Position numbers and translations under genes: made by a program | Notes under the pieces: generated by a model | The model's database searches: none | Told to the model about the DNA's origin: nothing | The model's input: the letters and a program-made list of their open reading frames with translations, nothing else | Assembly (NCBI GenBank): GCA_003665825.1 | Contig: QPFY01000003.1 | Location: 1,860,001-1,924,000 of the forward strand | Source of the DNA: Microbotryum silenes-acaulis | Lineage: Eukaryota; Basidiomycota; Microbotryomycetes; Microbotryales; Microbotryaceae | Reading direction: 5' to 3' | Length of the DNA: 64,000 nt | Shown: positions 32,839 to 45,483 of the stretch, in pieces | Layout of the letters: every line of letters begins with the position of its first letter | How positions within the stretch are numbered: position 1 is the stretch's first letter

Positions 32839-34613
32839 ATGAATACTGCACTCTTGCCTCGCCTGCGTGCACCGTTTCGTCTTCTACGCAACTTTCCGCC
32901 CACGACACGTCCATCGCCTCAGCCACGTCACGCCTTCTCAACTGGTTCCGGATCTTTGTTAGCCGGTCATACTTCTAGCATCACTTCTCGAGCGGTCGGA
33001 TATGAGAAACATGGTGACCCTTGTGAGGAGGGGACGCTGGATATGCGCGAGTACGAACTACCTCGTTTGCAAAAGGGTCAACTGAGGCTCAGGTTCGAGA
33101 TGAGTGCATTGAGTGAGTGGTTTGGCGCTTCGTGTCTGAGCTTGCTAGAGCGTGCATGCTTCGAGATGCTGAGGATTTTTTTGTTTGTTTGGGGTTCGAA
33201 TGCGGTTAGATCCGGCAGATATCGTTAGTCTGATTCGGTGCTGCTTTCTACGCTACTTTCGTCTGATCAGCTGGCTTCATACCCACGTTCACGTAGAACG
33301 TCATACAAGGGGTATACCCAACTAAACCTACCGCTCAAACAATCAATGGGAGAACGTTCACGGTCATGGGGAATGAAGGTACCGCTATCGTAGAGGGTTT
33401 TGAGGAAGACGGAAAAGTCGAACACGAGTTCAACGTCGGAGATCGAGGTGAGCTTCGATTTTCGTGACGACCTTTGCTGTTTCAAGGCAGTTGGAAGGCT
33501 GACAGGACTAGGTGTTGAATTGTTTCGATGTTAGTCGTTATGGCCAAGGCGCAGATGGGTACGTTTGAGCTGTGGCTCGATTCCGCTTCCGAGGAGGTAG
33601 AACTCTTTCATTTCCGCCGTTCGGTTTCCGATCCTGATTCCTGATCCCCGCCGTAATCTATCATCTAAATACAAACGTCAACATCCCTGATCTCTCAAAC
33701 AGGAACTTGGCAAACCCACCTCAACGCCTTCCCATCCGAGCTAATCCGACTGCCTCCTTCGAGCCATAACACAACTTCGACTAGCCTGACAGCGTCCCAA
33801 GCCGCGACGCTCTGCATCAACCCTCCGACAGCGTTCCGGATGCTATCGGACAACTTGTCGATCAATCATACCTCTTCCTCTAATCGATCACAATGGGTCA
33901 TTCAGAACGGTGCCAATTCGGCGGTCGGGGAAAGTGTGATTCAATTAGCTCGAATTTGGGGAATCAAAACGGTGAACCTCGTTCGAGCGAGGAGTACGGA
34001 ACAAGAAACTGCGAGTTTGAAAGAGGACTTGAAATCGTTAGGCGCTGACGTCGTTTTGACGTACGATGAATTCTTAAGAAAAGGTGGACCGGAGGAAGTT
34101 AAGGTTCTGGTTGGGAAGGATGAAGGAGGTCAGCTCAAGTTGGCGTTGAATTGCGTTGGAGGGGATGAGATTAAAGGGATGTTGAAGGTGTTGGATCGGG
34201 GCGCCAACTTGGTTACGTATGGTGGGATGGCCAAGAAGGGGTTGACTTTGCCGCCGAGTATGTTCATTTTCAAGGATTTGACCGCGTACGTCCTTTTCTG
34301 GGTCCGTTCCATCGTGGCCGCATACGATTTTATGACTGAGACGGGGTCGTTTTTCTGTGCTTTCTACAGTAAAGGGTTCTGGCTCTCTAACTGGGTCAAG
34401 CAACAAAACGACAATGGCCAAGCCCGTCTCGAGATGATGCACCAACTCGTCTCGTTTATCGAAGCCGGGCAATTCGTCACGCCCAAAGTCGAGATCGTCT
34501 CGTTGGGACCCAAAAGTGGGCTCAGTATCGAGGAAGCCAAAAGTCGGGTCAGGGAAGTCATGAAGCGGCAAATGGAGGGTAGGGCCAAGAAGGTTTTGTT
34601 CGATTTCGAGTAA
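32839..34613 (+). CDS. ETR1: Mitochondrial enoyl-[ACP]/trans-2-enoyl-CoA reductase
   Basis: Exons 32839-33112, 33210-33223, 33297-33447, 33535-33558, 33703-34285 and 34370-34613 join in phase to 1290 nt (429 aa). The product is the NADPH-dependent MDR reductase (MECR/Etr1) of mitochondrial type II fatty-acid synthesis, needed for lipoate production and respiration. The N-terminus is Arg/Ser/Pro-rich without acids (MNTALLPRLRAPFRLLRN), as for mitochondrial import. The substrate motif NPADINVIQGVYP contains the family's catalytic Tyr; the cofactor motif is QNGANSAVGESVIQLA; then ALNCVGGDE, LVTYGGMAKKGLTLP, KGFWLSNWV. Two exons are very small (14 and 24 nt). Length matches the family. Confidence 0.95.
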
Positions 34614-34792
34614 GCGAATTACGTGGAGCCAGGTTTGGGTTCAATGAATTAGAAATTGCAAGCAAATGTTGTTTTAAAGGCGCAGAGTCTACACGGCGAG
34701 AAAAGACAGGCGTGATGCTGCATACGAGCAGCTTCAGATGCCAAGAAGCGGCTTACGAAGAAAAGCATAGTCGAAAGCTCACCGATCCGAGC

Positions 34793-37038
34793 TCAGAACT
34801 CGTATCCATGATCAAAGCCGGCATCGACACCATGCGAGATCCACGACATCATATCACCGGCATACGAGTCGTCATTACCGTCCGTTGCTCCGCCCAAGAG
34901 GTCCTTCTTGACCTCGTCGGCTTCCTCTTCTTCATCGTCCTCCTGAGCGTCATCGAGCTCGATCGCTTCCTCGTGGGGATGCTCTTCCTCACCCGAACTG
35001 ACATCCTCGTCGTCGTCCTCTTCGTCGTCCTCTTCGTCTTCGTCATCCTCATCATGATCATCAGTCGAATCATCCAACTCGACCTCGAGTCGAACATAGT
35101 CCTGATTCTGCGCCAACTCGTTCCCTTCGAACGTCAAGCCGGCCTTGAGCCTCTTCTCCGCCCTACCCTCCCCCTCCACCTCTCCCGCTCCCTCCCCCTC
35201 ATCAACTTTCCTCTTCTCACCCACAGTCCATTCCGGTCCCGCATTCCAATCGATCCCCAATTCCTCCCCACCCTCCTTCTTACCCCCCTCAACACCACCA
35301 CCACCACTCTTAACCTCATTCCTCCTCCTCAAAACATGAGGTAATCGACATCCCTTCTCCTCACAAACTCCCGTCTCACTGAACCTAGGACATTCATTCG
35401 CATGCCTCGAACGACACTCTTCCCCCAATTCGCACCACCCGTATTCGACGAAAGGTCGACAAATCGTCGATTCGGATAAAGGAGGGAGTCCATCGATATG
35501 GGAGAATGGGCAATTCGGTCGACGGGTACAATGAGGGTGATGAATGCAATGAGGTGAACGGTGCGAGTTGGGTTCGTGCGAGAGCGTACAGGTCGAAGAG
35601 TCGAAGGCGCATTTGGATCGTAGGAAGTTGGGACAGATAGAGACGCGGTGCGAATCGTGGATGTAGCGGCAGCGGAGACCGTTCGTGCATTGGCCTGGGG
35701 GAGATGTAAGGCGTGAGTGGGGTGAGAACGAAGGGACGTACCGTTTAATGAAAGAGGTAATCGAAAGGGGTGCGGAACATGAAAGGTCAGAAAATGTAAG
35801 GATCGCAGCAAGCTCTTATGTCGGGGGTCGGATTCGATGTAAAGCAAGCCACGATCGACGGCGCGTGGGTTTGAAGGTTCTCACCGGTTTTCTGGAAAAA
35901 GCGACACAACTTCATCGACTTGGGTCGAGTGGAGGTGCTGCATGGAACAAAAGCATGAGCTCCACCACTGAATCGGGTGCTCTCTAACGATGTCAGCATT
36001 CACGACAAACCTCTTGGCACCCCCTCTACCACCCCTCTTGGAACCCCTCGTCCTCCTCGAAGTAGCGCCATTCCTCGCATTCTGAACATCATTGACGATC
36101 CCGACCAGTCGATCGAGTCGAGCCTTCTTGGCTTCAAAGTCCTTCTTGTCGCTCAGTTCTTTTCTCTTGCGCGCGACGTCGAGGGAGATGAGGTTGCCGT
36201 GCTTGGTGCGGATGTAGGTCGTGCCCGAGACGGAGGCGCGACGCGGGGTCAATGCTTTGATCGGGTCCGAGCTCGAGCTCGTTGATGCGATCGTTGGGGC
36301 TGGAGGGAGTGATTGTGTCAGATATTTTGGGACAAGAGCGAGGGGAAGTGCGAGCTGGGAACTTACTGGTGGTGGCCGAGGTCTTGCGAATGAGCTTATG
36401 GGCCCTTGCGTCGGTGATGAACTTGACTCCGTCGATGAGGACCTCCTTCATGGGCGCATGTCGAGATGTGCTCGCAGGTGGAGCGGTGTTCGACAGGGTG
36501 GTGGAAGTAGTGGTCGACGGCGGGGACGTGGTGGAGGTTGCTTCGGTCTTGATCGTCGTCGTCAAGGTCGAGGTCGCTGCAGGGCTCTGGTCCTTGTTGA
36601 GCACGAGGACCTTGTTGCGGAAGCCTCCTACGGGAACAGGTGGTCTTGACGTGGTCGTACGGGGTGCGGTCGATGACGATGCTGATGAGGGTGTTGTGGC
36701 TGAGGATGTGCGAGCCAGTGCGGGTGCGTGCCATGTGGCGTTGCGATGAACGTACGCGCCTCCTCTACCTCCCCACCCTCTCGCCCCTCTCCCCCTCGAC
36801 GCCGCTCTTCCCCTGGAGTTACCTCTACCATAGTCCCAAGTCGTGGGGCAGATGGCTGCTTCTCCTGTGGCGGCTACGTGGGCCTTGTGCTGCGCGATCG
36901 CATCTGTGCGGACAGGGGGTTGGTGGCGGTCCGGCAGTCCACGTCAGCGCACACGGGACGATCACGAGAGTGGGGAGGGATGCAATCAACCGTACTAGAC
37001 AGTCGAGCAATCTCGGCTTGAATGGCGTGCTCGTTCAT
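34793..37038 (-). CDS. Five-CCCH zinc-finger protein, ZC3H3-like
   Basis: Exons 36996-37038, 36367-36903, 36011-36299, 35885-35937 and 34793-35694 join in phase to 1824 nt (607 aa). The N-terminus has a short helix (MNEHAIQAEIARLSNAIAQHK), then RG-rich and Ser/Thr-rich disordered stretches. The block GTTYIRTKHGNLI precedes five CCCH fingers at about residues 300-430: CRFFQKTGQCTNGLRCRYIH, CPNFLRSKCAFDSSTCTLSH, CIHHPHCTRRPNCPFSH, CRPFVEYGWCELGEECRSRH and CPRFSETGVCEEKGCRLPH. The C-terminus is a very acidic tail. Spacing and finger number match ZC3H3/Smicl-type nuclear RNA-binding proteins involved in polyadenylation and mRNA export; function is by family analogy. One finger is itself split by an intron. 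Confidence 0.85.
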
Positions 37039-37551
37039 CTGGTCCGGAGATGGGGAGGTGTCGGGTGGGGTGCGGTGCGCTCAGAGTGGAGAACGAAAAG
37101 GTGGGTGAGCAGGCGCAGGTTTTTATTTATTTGATAGACTTCATTAACAGCATAATTATATTAATACCTAGAAATCTTCGGAAAAGTCGGAGGGAATGCT
37201 GTTACGCACACTGGCAGAAGCCAGTAGTGTAGGACTCATTGACCCTGAACCAGGATCAACCATACCCACTAAAACCCCCTTTGGTGGCTTTCAGAGACAC
37301 TAGGCGACCCTTGGACTTGTACACGTTCTAAAGTGCTTCTAATGTCAAATTGACGCGCGACCTTTTTGTATCCGACGCGTCCGCGCGCTCCAAGAAACGC
37401 GAGCCACCGATTCACTTTGGGCTCATTTCACTTTGAGCTCATTTCACTGCATTTCACTTTGACCAACTAACCAACTCCGCCGCGTCGGGCGCGTCCAACC
37501 AACCTCAACCCCCAACCCCCTCACTCCTCGCTGCACGGCGTCCCCACAGCG
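37039..37551. other. Divergent intergenic region with a short direct repeat
   Basis: Separates the zinc-finger gene from the Clr2-like gene and so holds two promoters. An imperfect tandem repeat built on CATTTCACTTTG lies at 37418-37462. Confidence 0.5.
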
Positions 37552-40500
37552 ATGGCCGACCCAAGAAGTCAAACCCGCAGTCCCGTCGTCGTGGGTGAGC
37601 AAGACGTCGATATGGTCGGCGCGCCTCGAACGGCCACTGAGCAAGGTCGTACCCACCATCTTTCACCTCGCGACTCGGAGGGTCATCTCACTTTGACCCA
37701 GCGCGTCTCCGAGCTACCCGACATCACCACGAATCAAACTTCATCTACCATCAACGGAGCACCTACCAGCTACCCTAGTGGATTAGATCCAGCTCATCTC
37801 ACTACGACCGTCCACGCCGATGCGAGTGGTGCGGTCGACGCGTCGCGCGGCGACCAGCAAACTTCCCCCGCCTCATCGTCCCCACTACCGGCGGTACGGA
37901 CGAGCGAGGCACCCCTGTTCCGATCGCCCAGCACCGACGGGGAGGAGGATCACTCCTACAGCCAACGCGAGGACCGAGTACCCCCCTCTCTCGTCCACGC
38001 TCACCGAGCGTCCAACCGCGACGACAAGGAGAATGCTTCTCTCGCCGCCCGTCCTCCGAATAATGGTGTCGTCGGCGCCAGTACCCACAGCGGCGCCGTA
38101 GCCGGTCCATCCTCCCCGACCAACTCATCGCCTCAGTCGAGCCTTACTCCTCCTCCACCCGAACCGTCGGATGCTCGGGAACGTCCCACGAAACGACCCA
38201 AGCATGCCTCTTCGTCCCAGCTCGAACTCGCGACTGCCGATGGCGCTCGACCCAAAACGACGATCCCTTCCCCGCCCTATTACAGCGTCGTACGGTCCAA
38301 ACCCAACTCTCCTGCGAACCCACACGTCCTACGTATACACCCGGGTGTGACCGACGCCCCCAAGAGCCGCGTCAGTTGGCCCAAGAATGTGACACCGGGA
38401 GAATGCGTCGCCGGCAAAGTGAACTGGTACGAGCTGCAGTCCAAAGACACCGGCACCCACAAGCTGTGGAGGATCAACTTGGGCCACTCGTTGGCTCGAG
38501 ATCTCAACTTGGACGATGGAGGTATGTGAACCTCGCGAAATTCTTGCCTCTCGCTCTCGGGAAGATAAATAAGACTTGCTACTTACGCTCGTTCCCTCCT
38601 TCTCTGCAGAGGGTGAGGCCTGGATACTTGATTCTTGGCCTGACGACTACGTCTTTACGATCCACCATTCATCATCGACCTCTTCGCACAAGGATCGAAC
38701 GGACCCTTACCTCTTTGGCTCACCCGCGACCAAGAAATTTCGCTCCGTCAACGAGTTTGCGCCTCACCTCTTCTGGCTCGCGCGTCGTTGGTCGGACGAG
38801 GGCATGAGATGTTATTGCAAATACTGCAACGGCAACAAATTACAACGCGTCGTTAATCATGATCTAGGTCTGAACCAATCACCGCTCTCTGGCGTTCGCT
38901 CTACCGGTGGCTCGATGCGCCCGGGAGCTACCAGATCAAGGCCGAGCTCGCCCGCTCGATCGAATGGATCCTCAGCGGGAGGCGCGCCTTCGTCGATCAA
39001 AACAAAAAAGGCGAAACGAGTGCAGAGTAGCCTGATCCCAGAAGATCAGAAGGTATCGCATGCATCGAATGGCGTCAAATCATCCAAAGTTAATGGCGTG
39101 GCCATCGTCGGAACGAGCGAACCCATCCCGGCGCATTTCAAGACGCGTACCCTGGGCCCGACCTACAACGGCACGTACACGAACAAACAACGCGACATGG
39201 ACCTTGGAGACGGTGCTCGGTACCGTTATTGCGAGCTCGTGTGGGTCCGCCTACCCGAACCTTTGCGCGACCTTTCGGTTGCCGACTCCGAGGCAGAGGG
39301 CCACGTCCCCGACTTGACTTGTTGGCCCGCATTGGTTTCGGATCGATCGGTCAAGATCGAGTCGATCAAGGTCCCCTCCACGGTCCCTGGTGGCGCACCT
39401 ACGATCCGTAACACCGAGACGTTCGTGTACTCGGCCAAACTACTTACCGCGTTCGACGAATTGACGCTGCTCAAGGAAACGTCCGTCATGCCTTGGAAGG
39501 CTTACGAAGCCGATCGGAACTTGACTCGACGAGATCTGATCCTCTTGCCCGAGGCGATTGCCCATGTTTGGGATGGCGTAGAATCGCATCGACCTCGATT
39601 GGAGGACTTTAATGGCGACCTCCGAGCCGCGTCGACGAGTTTCTCCTTGGCGGCCCAAATCGCAGCGCATCTCGTCGTCACTTTTTCATTGATGGACAAG
39701 TACAAATTGCTTGATGATCATATCAAATTCGACTCCAAGGTCGTGCTCAGTCAGGAACAGAAGGTACGCGTTGAAGAACAACTTTCGGCGTCGCATTATC
39801 AACAAATGTGGTCCGGTCCAGAGTTGATGTGGTCCGGCGAAATGGTAAGGTTGAAACTCGACGCCGAAGCGATCATTCACCCATTCGCGGAAGGGTCGGA
39901 GCCTATTATCCGTGTGAATGGCAAGTTGGCCGAAGGGTCGAATTTGAGGAGTCTACTTTTCAAGACGACGGGTATTTACCGCACGGCGAAGAACTCGGGA
40001 ATGCTCGCTGGCAAACTTTATGAACTGAGACCTAACGTCGAAGAGGACAACTCGAGTACCGCCGCTGTAACGACTTTGACTTCGCCAACCAAGACGGGAT
40101 CGATGTTTCAAAGCGCTTTGAGCAAGACCAAGTTCTTCTTTGGTGGATCGACAGCGGCAGCGGCATCCGCATCGAACACAACGAGCTCGCTTAACGGTTC
40201 TGGCGTAGGGCCTAGCAGCGCCCCAAATCCCAGCAAGAAGCCTGTGGAGACGCTACGAGATCCTTACATCCCGCCCGCGCCCCCCGGCTACGAATTTCAT
40301 TGCCTCACGCATCCAAACGAGAATATCCACGTCTCAACGGGCTACCTCGCCGGCCGCTACCACCCATTACCGAACAACATGTTCCGCTCGCGATCGGACG
40401 TTGACAAGGCGATTGCGAGGGTTCCGGCGCTGCAGAATTATGAAGTGGCGAGGGCGAGAGACCCGGCCAAGGATACGCTGACGATGCTGGAGAGGCAGTT

Positions 40501-40916
40501 GGCGATGGCGGGCTTGACACCGGGGTTTTGGTCCCATTCAGAGGTGAGTTGTAGGACTTGTTTGGGAGCATCGTTGGTTCGGATTTGATTTGGGGATTAT
40601 CTCTCCTTGTGTAAGGTGTACGTTTGGTGCCGCACTCGTCACGACGCTGTCATCGCCTCCGAAGAGAAGGGTCAGGTCAGTGCATTTTAGATCTTGTCCT
40701 GCAAGTCCGTAAACGTCACAAGACTCATTCATGTTAATCTGGCTTTTTTTCGATTTTTTTTTACAGAAAGAGATGTTTGAATTCTTTAAAACGAACTTGA
40801 CACCAGAAGTGATCGAGCGCGTCGCTGCAATCAGCAAGGAGAAACGAGTCGCTCGCGTGCAGCTTTCACCATCGCTGGGGTTGGAGCATGGCGATGGGGG
40901 GAGCAAGGAAGGATAA
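37552..40916 (+). CDS. Clr2-like transcriptional silencing protein A
   Basis: Exons 37552-38521, 38610-40543, 40616-40675 and 40767-40916 join in phase to 3114 nt (1037 aa). The first ~270 residues are disordered. A Clr2 N-terminal-type domain spans ~275-430: WPKNVTPGECVAGKVNWYEL, L.RINLGHSLARDL, EAWILDSWPDDYVFTIHH, DPYLFGSPATKKFRSVNEFAPHLFWL and a Cys cluster CYCKYCNG. The second half has the GDGARYRYCELVWVRL block and a C-terminal part (PPGYEFHCLTHPNENIHVSTGYLAGRYHPLP) as in Clr2 transcriptional-silencing proteins. In S. pombe Clr2 belongs to the SHREC histone deacetylase/remodeller complex. Family call is from remembered motifs; complex membership is inferred. Confidence 0.8.
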
Positions 40917-42038
40917 GGTGGTGATGCGGCACAGGATGAGGTGGGGCGGAAAACATGAAAGGCGTGACGAGTGGTCGAAATTTGGCTGTCGAGGTTGAAT
41001 TGAGTGACGCGAAGTATACGATTCGATGGCGATCGTCCCTCTTTTTTGACGACCCGAGGTGAACGATTTTTTTAGTGAGGCTTGGCTTGGACGGGCTGTG
41101 AATGATGTTTTAAGTTTTCTTCCGAATGATGTCAAGGGGTGGTGTATTTCTGGGGTATCTTTGATTTCTTCTTCGTGTTCTTTTCTTCTTCTTTGTAATC
41201 AGCAGCATTCCCCAAACCCCATACTTTTAGTCTTTGAGGGCGTTGTTAGCCGAGTTAGGGGCTTTTGTCAATGCTTTTCATGAGGTGGATCTAGGCCACC
41301 AGGGTGGAAGTTCCCTCTTTGGACAACCAGAGAACACTCAAGAAAGTCTTGGATAGTATAAAGCTTGTTTGAGCTAGAGCGCGGGCTTGGACTACCGCCG
41401 CGACGAAGCACTTGGGTGCGACTATACGCCGAAGAAGCGGGCACGAGGACCCGCCGGTTCTTCGTGGCGAGTCGAGATTCTGAAAAGGCTCCTTGATGGA
41501 GTAGCCCCGCAATCGGGCGTTTACCGATATTTGATGATCATCAACAGACTGAAAAGTAAGTGAAGTTAAAATCGCAACACTTTGTCTGGATCGTTCGAAC
41601 TCGGTCCGAACGGTGCAACGTAACGACACGATGGGAAACTTAATGAGAACCGAGCAGGGCTCCTGGCATGCTCTTGAATCGAGATTTTTTTAAAACCGTT
41701 TCGTGATCGGACGGTGGCCCGATCGAGTAGTAAGATGGGAGAGCTTCGGTGCCCTCCTTTGGAGGTGTGGATCATTATGGGTCTTCGAATTTGTACCAAC
41801 CCTTGCGGGTGGCACGGTGATTCTTGGTCAGCTCGGCGAGTCAGATTGCGCGATTCCGCGAGGGGGTCGGTGGAACGCCTCGTCGGGGTGAGCTGTGGCC
41901 GAGACATTGGTCTCACCTTCCGACGCGCGTACTGCGAACTCATAAACTATTGCGTTGGTCGAGGATTCGAGTTAAGTGAAAATATAGCTGAATAGTAGTG
42001 ACAATAACGAATTATGAATGTGGGTACAAAAAATACTC
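40917..42038. other. Intergenic region, convergent 3' ends
   Basis: No supported gene. Frames up to 125 codons on the minus strand have no motif. Some sequence may be worn transposon DNA, but no terminus is visible. Confidence 0.35.
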
Positions 42039-42959
42039 CTACTCGCGGTCATCCTCGCTGGCTACCGTACAAAACCCCTGAGCTCGGCTCCTTTTACCGG
42101 GTTTCCTCTCGGTTCCTTCCTCGGTACTTACAGCGGGTTAGCAAGTCCCAACCTCTCTCGGATCATCTGCGTCGTTTCGCCCTGGGTATTGACGTAATCG
42201 TCCACACCTGGGACGCAGCCCCCTGCCTCGAGCAGTTTCCGCTCGTCCAATGTCAGGAATCGACCGCCTGGCCCTCGTGGTCTTCGCATCGCATGGGCGT
42301 GACGTGATTCGTGGATGTAGGGCTGAAAGAAAGGAAGGTAGCAAATACGCGAAAGATCATAAGCTGCGAGTTCTCAGGATACGGGAAGGAAAGAGAGGAG
42401 AGAAACTAACTTTGCGCTGCCTTGACAACCGGCCCATCTCTTCCAACCTTGCCCTTGCTGCTCTCCGCTTGATGATTCGATGGTATTGCTTGGCATTCAC
42501 ATACAATGGCTCATCGGCCTGTTCCTCCTCTTCTCCGTCCCGACTTTCGAGCGGTGCCTCGGTCCGGTTGTCATCCGCGGGGATAGAGATGCCGGCGTCA
42601 CCGTTGGAGTCCTCATGACTCGGCGTCGGTGCTGGCTCCGGGGCCCGTGTTGCGGTTTGGAAAAAACCGTGCGTTATCGGTGAACTTGTCGAGCTAGCAG
42701 TATCGTTCGGAAAGTTGTGATCGAACCCGTTCTGAGACGGTGGCCTCGATCTGTTCATCCCTGTCAGACTATTCGAGTATGCGTTCCCGGAGTGCATATG
42801 GTGGTGGGGTACATGGTGCGACTGTTGATGCGAGTGCTGGAGTTGAGGTGGGTGATGTTGTGGGTGCTGCATCTGCTGGTGGGGCGGCGGCTGGTGGCTG
42901 TGATGACCGCCGTGACCGACCGCGACCGACGAGAGGGCATGCAGCGCCGAGTCGTTCAT
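42039..42959 (-). CDS. HAP2: CCAAT-binding factor subunit NF-YA/HAP2
   Basis: Exons 42411-42959, 42132-42322 and 42039-42057 join in phase to 759 nt (252 aa). The protein has a His/Gln-rich N-terminal half and the CBF-B/NF-YA signature: subunit-association helix [25 protein letters not shown], linker, and DNA-contact helix [21 protein letters not shown]. It binds CCAAT boxes with HAP3 and HAP5. An intron interrupts the domain just after SRQRK. The 3' end has two readings: the stop TAA at 42128-42130, or splicing at the overlapping GTAAGT donor (42131 down) to a 19-nt last exon ending at 42039, which swaps the final residues for LEDDRE. The spliced form is given because the donor is perfect consensus. 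Confidence 0.9.
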
Positions 42960-43831
42960 CGTGGCAGCTGAGAGCGAGCAGTACGTGGGACGACCGGGCG
43001 AGGTGAACCCCGAGATCAGCCTTGCGAGGTCGACGTACTGCAACTGGCGGATGAATTACGACCGACGCGGAGGGGTAGTGCAGTGCGAACTGAGAAGGTC
43101 TTGGCGCGACGGCCGATGACTGTCCTGCACTGCGGCCGTGCAAATTCGCTCGGGTGGCGGTGAACTACGGGCGGTAGAGTCTCGCCCCCCCAGTCCAAAG
43201 ATAGTTCCGCCAATCGCTCTAGAGACGACGAGCGATGATCAGACTAGAAGTGCTCAAGCCAACCAAGAATGTGGGATCAAACTCGCGGCTTGCACGGTTC
43301 GACGCAAGCAGACGCGCGATTTGCGCGGTGGATTTGCGCCAGGCCCATCTGATCTGGTCGATCCCGCGTGAGGGCGTGACCACCAGCGGGCCGGATTGCG
43401 CCGGCGCCGACCGGCTCATTTCCCTGCCGAGCACGTGACCCATAGCCACGCGCCGCCTACTAGTCCTCTAAGTACTTGGAATGTTGAATAGACACCACGC
43501 GCAGGTGATTAACGCACCGCGGGGCGGCGACGAGTCCCTGAACCTCTAGTGTGCCCTCTATAAAGTCACACTCACCCAACCATGGCCTGCGGATAGGCAC
43601 TAACTCCTACTTAGCCGCAAGCGAATAACCACCGCAAGACAAGGCTAGAGACTCTAACGACGAATCCACATTTCATTCAAGAGCTAGCCGCGCGTCCCGA
43701 AGAGACTTCACGATCCTTGTCGACGGCCTCTTTCTCAGTCATCGACGCCGTCGCCTGCGCGTGAGCCGGACTTCTTCGGCTGACGAGCCCCGCATTTACG
43801 AAGTCGAATCTCTACAGGAGTACGAGTTAGT
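42960..43831. other. Intergenic region leading into retrotransposon debris
   Basis: The first ~250 bases are the HAP2 5' region. From about 43500 the sequence includes TATAAAG (43560) and may be LTR or internal Copia DNA, but no matching repeat is seen downstream. Confidence 0.35.
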
Positions 43832-45483
43832 ATGTTAGTATCTCAACTGCGTGTTCCTGGCTGGGAGCAGATTCTGGCTTTATGGCGGCCTTATCGTGTC
43901 GGTAGCAATCTGGGTCTGCTCGAGAACGCCGCCCTCAGTATTGTGTCCACGCGCAAGGTCCTTCGTCGTGAACCAGAGCTCATCGCGACGGTTTCCAGTC
44001 GTCGCCCACCGCTTTCCAAGACCTTCAAGGATGTGACGGCATCGCCTGAGGCCGAGTCCTGGTACGCTGCGTCCGTCAAGGAACTCAACTCCATGGGCTT
44101 GCACAAGGTCTTCAAGCTTTCGAGGCTACCCCCCGAGGCTCGTGCCCTGGGCTATCGTTGGGTGTTTACTCGGAAGGAAGACGCCGAAGGCAACGTCATC
44201 AGCTACAAGGCTCGTCTAGTCGTCCAAGGCTTTGTTCCACGACTGGGGATCGACTACAACAAGACGTTGCTCCTGTCTCGTCGATCACGACGATCTTGTT
44301 CCTCGTCGCCCTTTCTGCCGCTCGCGGACTTATTTTCGAACACTTCGACTATGATTCCGCGTTTCTCAACGGGATCATGGAGGAGGATGCCTACATGAAG
44401 GTTCCCGACGGATGGCCAGGAGGTTCTCAACCCGGCCAAGCCCTCAAGCTCCTCAAATCCATTTACGGCACCAAGCAAGCTCCTCGGCAATGGAATGCGG
44501 CTCTCCACAAGCTGATGACGGATCGCGGCTACACGAGCTCCAACGTCGATGCTTGTCTCTACTTCAAGTATCACGGCAAGTCGTTTGCGATCATCGCTTT
44601 GTACGTTAATGACGGGCTCGCTGCATCGAACAACCAGGCTTTTCTGCATTCCGAGATTTCGGCCTTCGATGCGTTTTACAAGCTCAAGCGACTTGGGCCG
44701 GTCAAGACGTTCCTTGGTCTCGACATTCTTCGTACCAACGATTTCATCTTCGTCCACCAATCGAAGTACACTCGAGGCTTACTCGAGCATTACACCTTCG
44801 AAAGCATGTCGAAGAAGCCGGTCGCGACTCCCATGAAGGATCGCGTCATCTCGTCTTCTACCGCACCTTTCTCCGACATTCTCGTATATCAATCGGCTGT
44901 GGGAGCTGTTCAATACGCTGCGCAACGTGTTCGTTCCGATATCGCGACTTCTGTTCGTGCGGTGGCGAAGTGCGTGGCTGCTCCAACCGAAGGAGACTGG
45001 ATCTGCGTCACGCGAATCTCTCGCTACCTTTCTGACACCATCGACTATGGGCTTCTCTACCATGTCAACGGTTCTACCAAGTTCAAGGTGTATAGTGACG
45101 CGCCGTTTGGTTGTGATCACAACAACGGCAGATCTGTGGGAACGTATGCCGTCGTCATGGCGGGCGCTGCCATCTCCTGGAAGTCGAAACAACAAACAAT
45201 GGTCGCTTCTTCTACAGCAGAGTCTGAGACTCTGGCTGCTTCAACCGCAGCAAAGGAGGCTATCGGTCTTCGCAATCCAATGATTGCAGCACGCCATTCC
45301 TCGAAATCATACGTTGTAGGCCGCAAGTCAGAGCGCAAATGGACATCTGTGAGCACCTCCAGGATGCCGCGATCTCTGCACTTGAGATCGCTCTCCGCGA
45401 CCCACTGTGCCTCGTGCCCAAAGACCCTCTCAGAGCAAATCAAGCAGCAGAAAACTCGAAAATTGGCATCTGGGAAGTACTAA
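43832..45483 (+). pseudogene. Ty1/Copia retrotransposon polymerase fragment (RT-RNase H)
   Basis: The Copia reverse transcriptase begins with EAESWYAASVKEL and ALGYRWVFTRKEDAEGNV..YKARLVVQGF. The frame breaks at about 44268 and continues in another frame with FEHFDYDSAFLNGIMEEDAYMKVPDGW, LKSIYGTKQAPRQW and LGLDILR. RNase H follows (VYSDAPFGCDHNN..SVGTYAV; SWKSKQQTMVASSTAESE). The catalytic box reads YVND instead of YVDD (44602-44613). Another frame change near 45290 disrupts the end. Gag, protease and integrase are absent and no LTR is found, so this is a dead fragment. Confidence 0.9.

Noticed and set aside
34849..35339. Membrane-protein-like plus-strand frame opposite the zinc-finger gene
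   Set aside because: It is the antisense of a long Asp/Glu-coding tract, which yields artificial Val/Leu/Phe runs.
43235..43438. 67-codon plus-strand frame between HAP2 and Copia
   Set aside because: Too short, no motif, no splice signals in phase.
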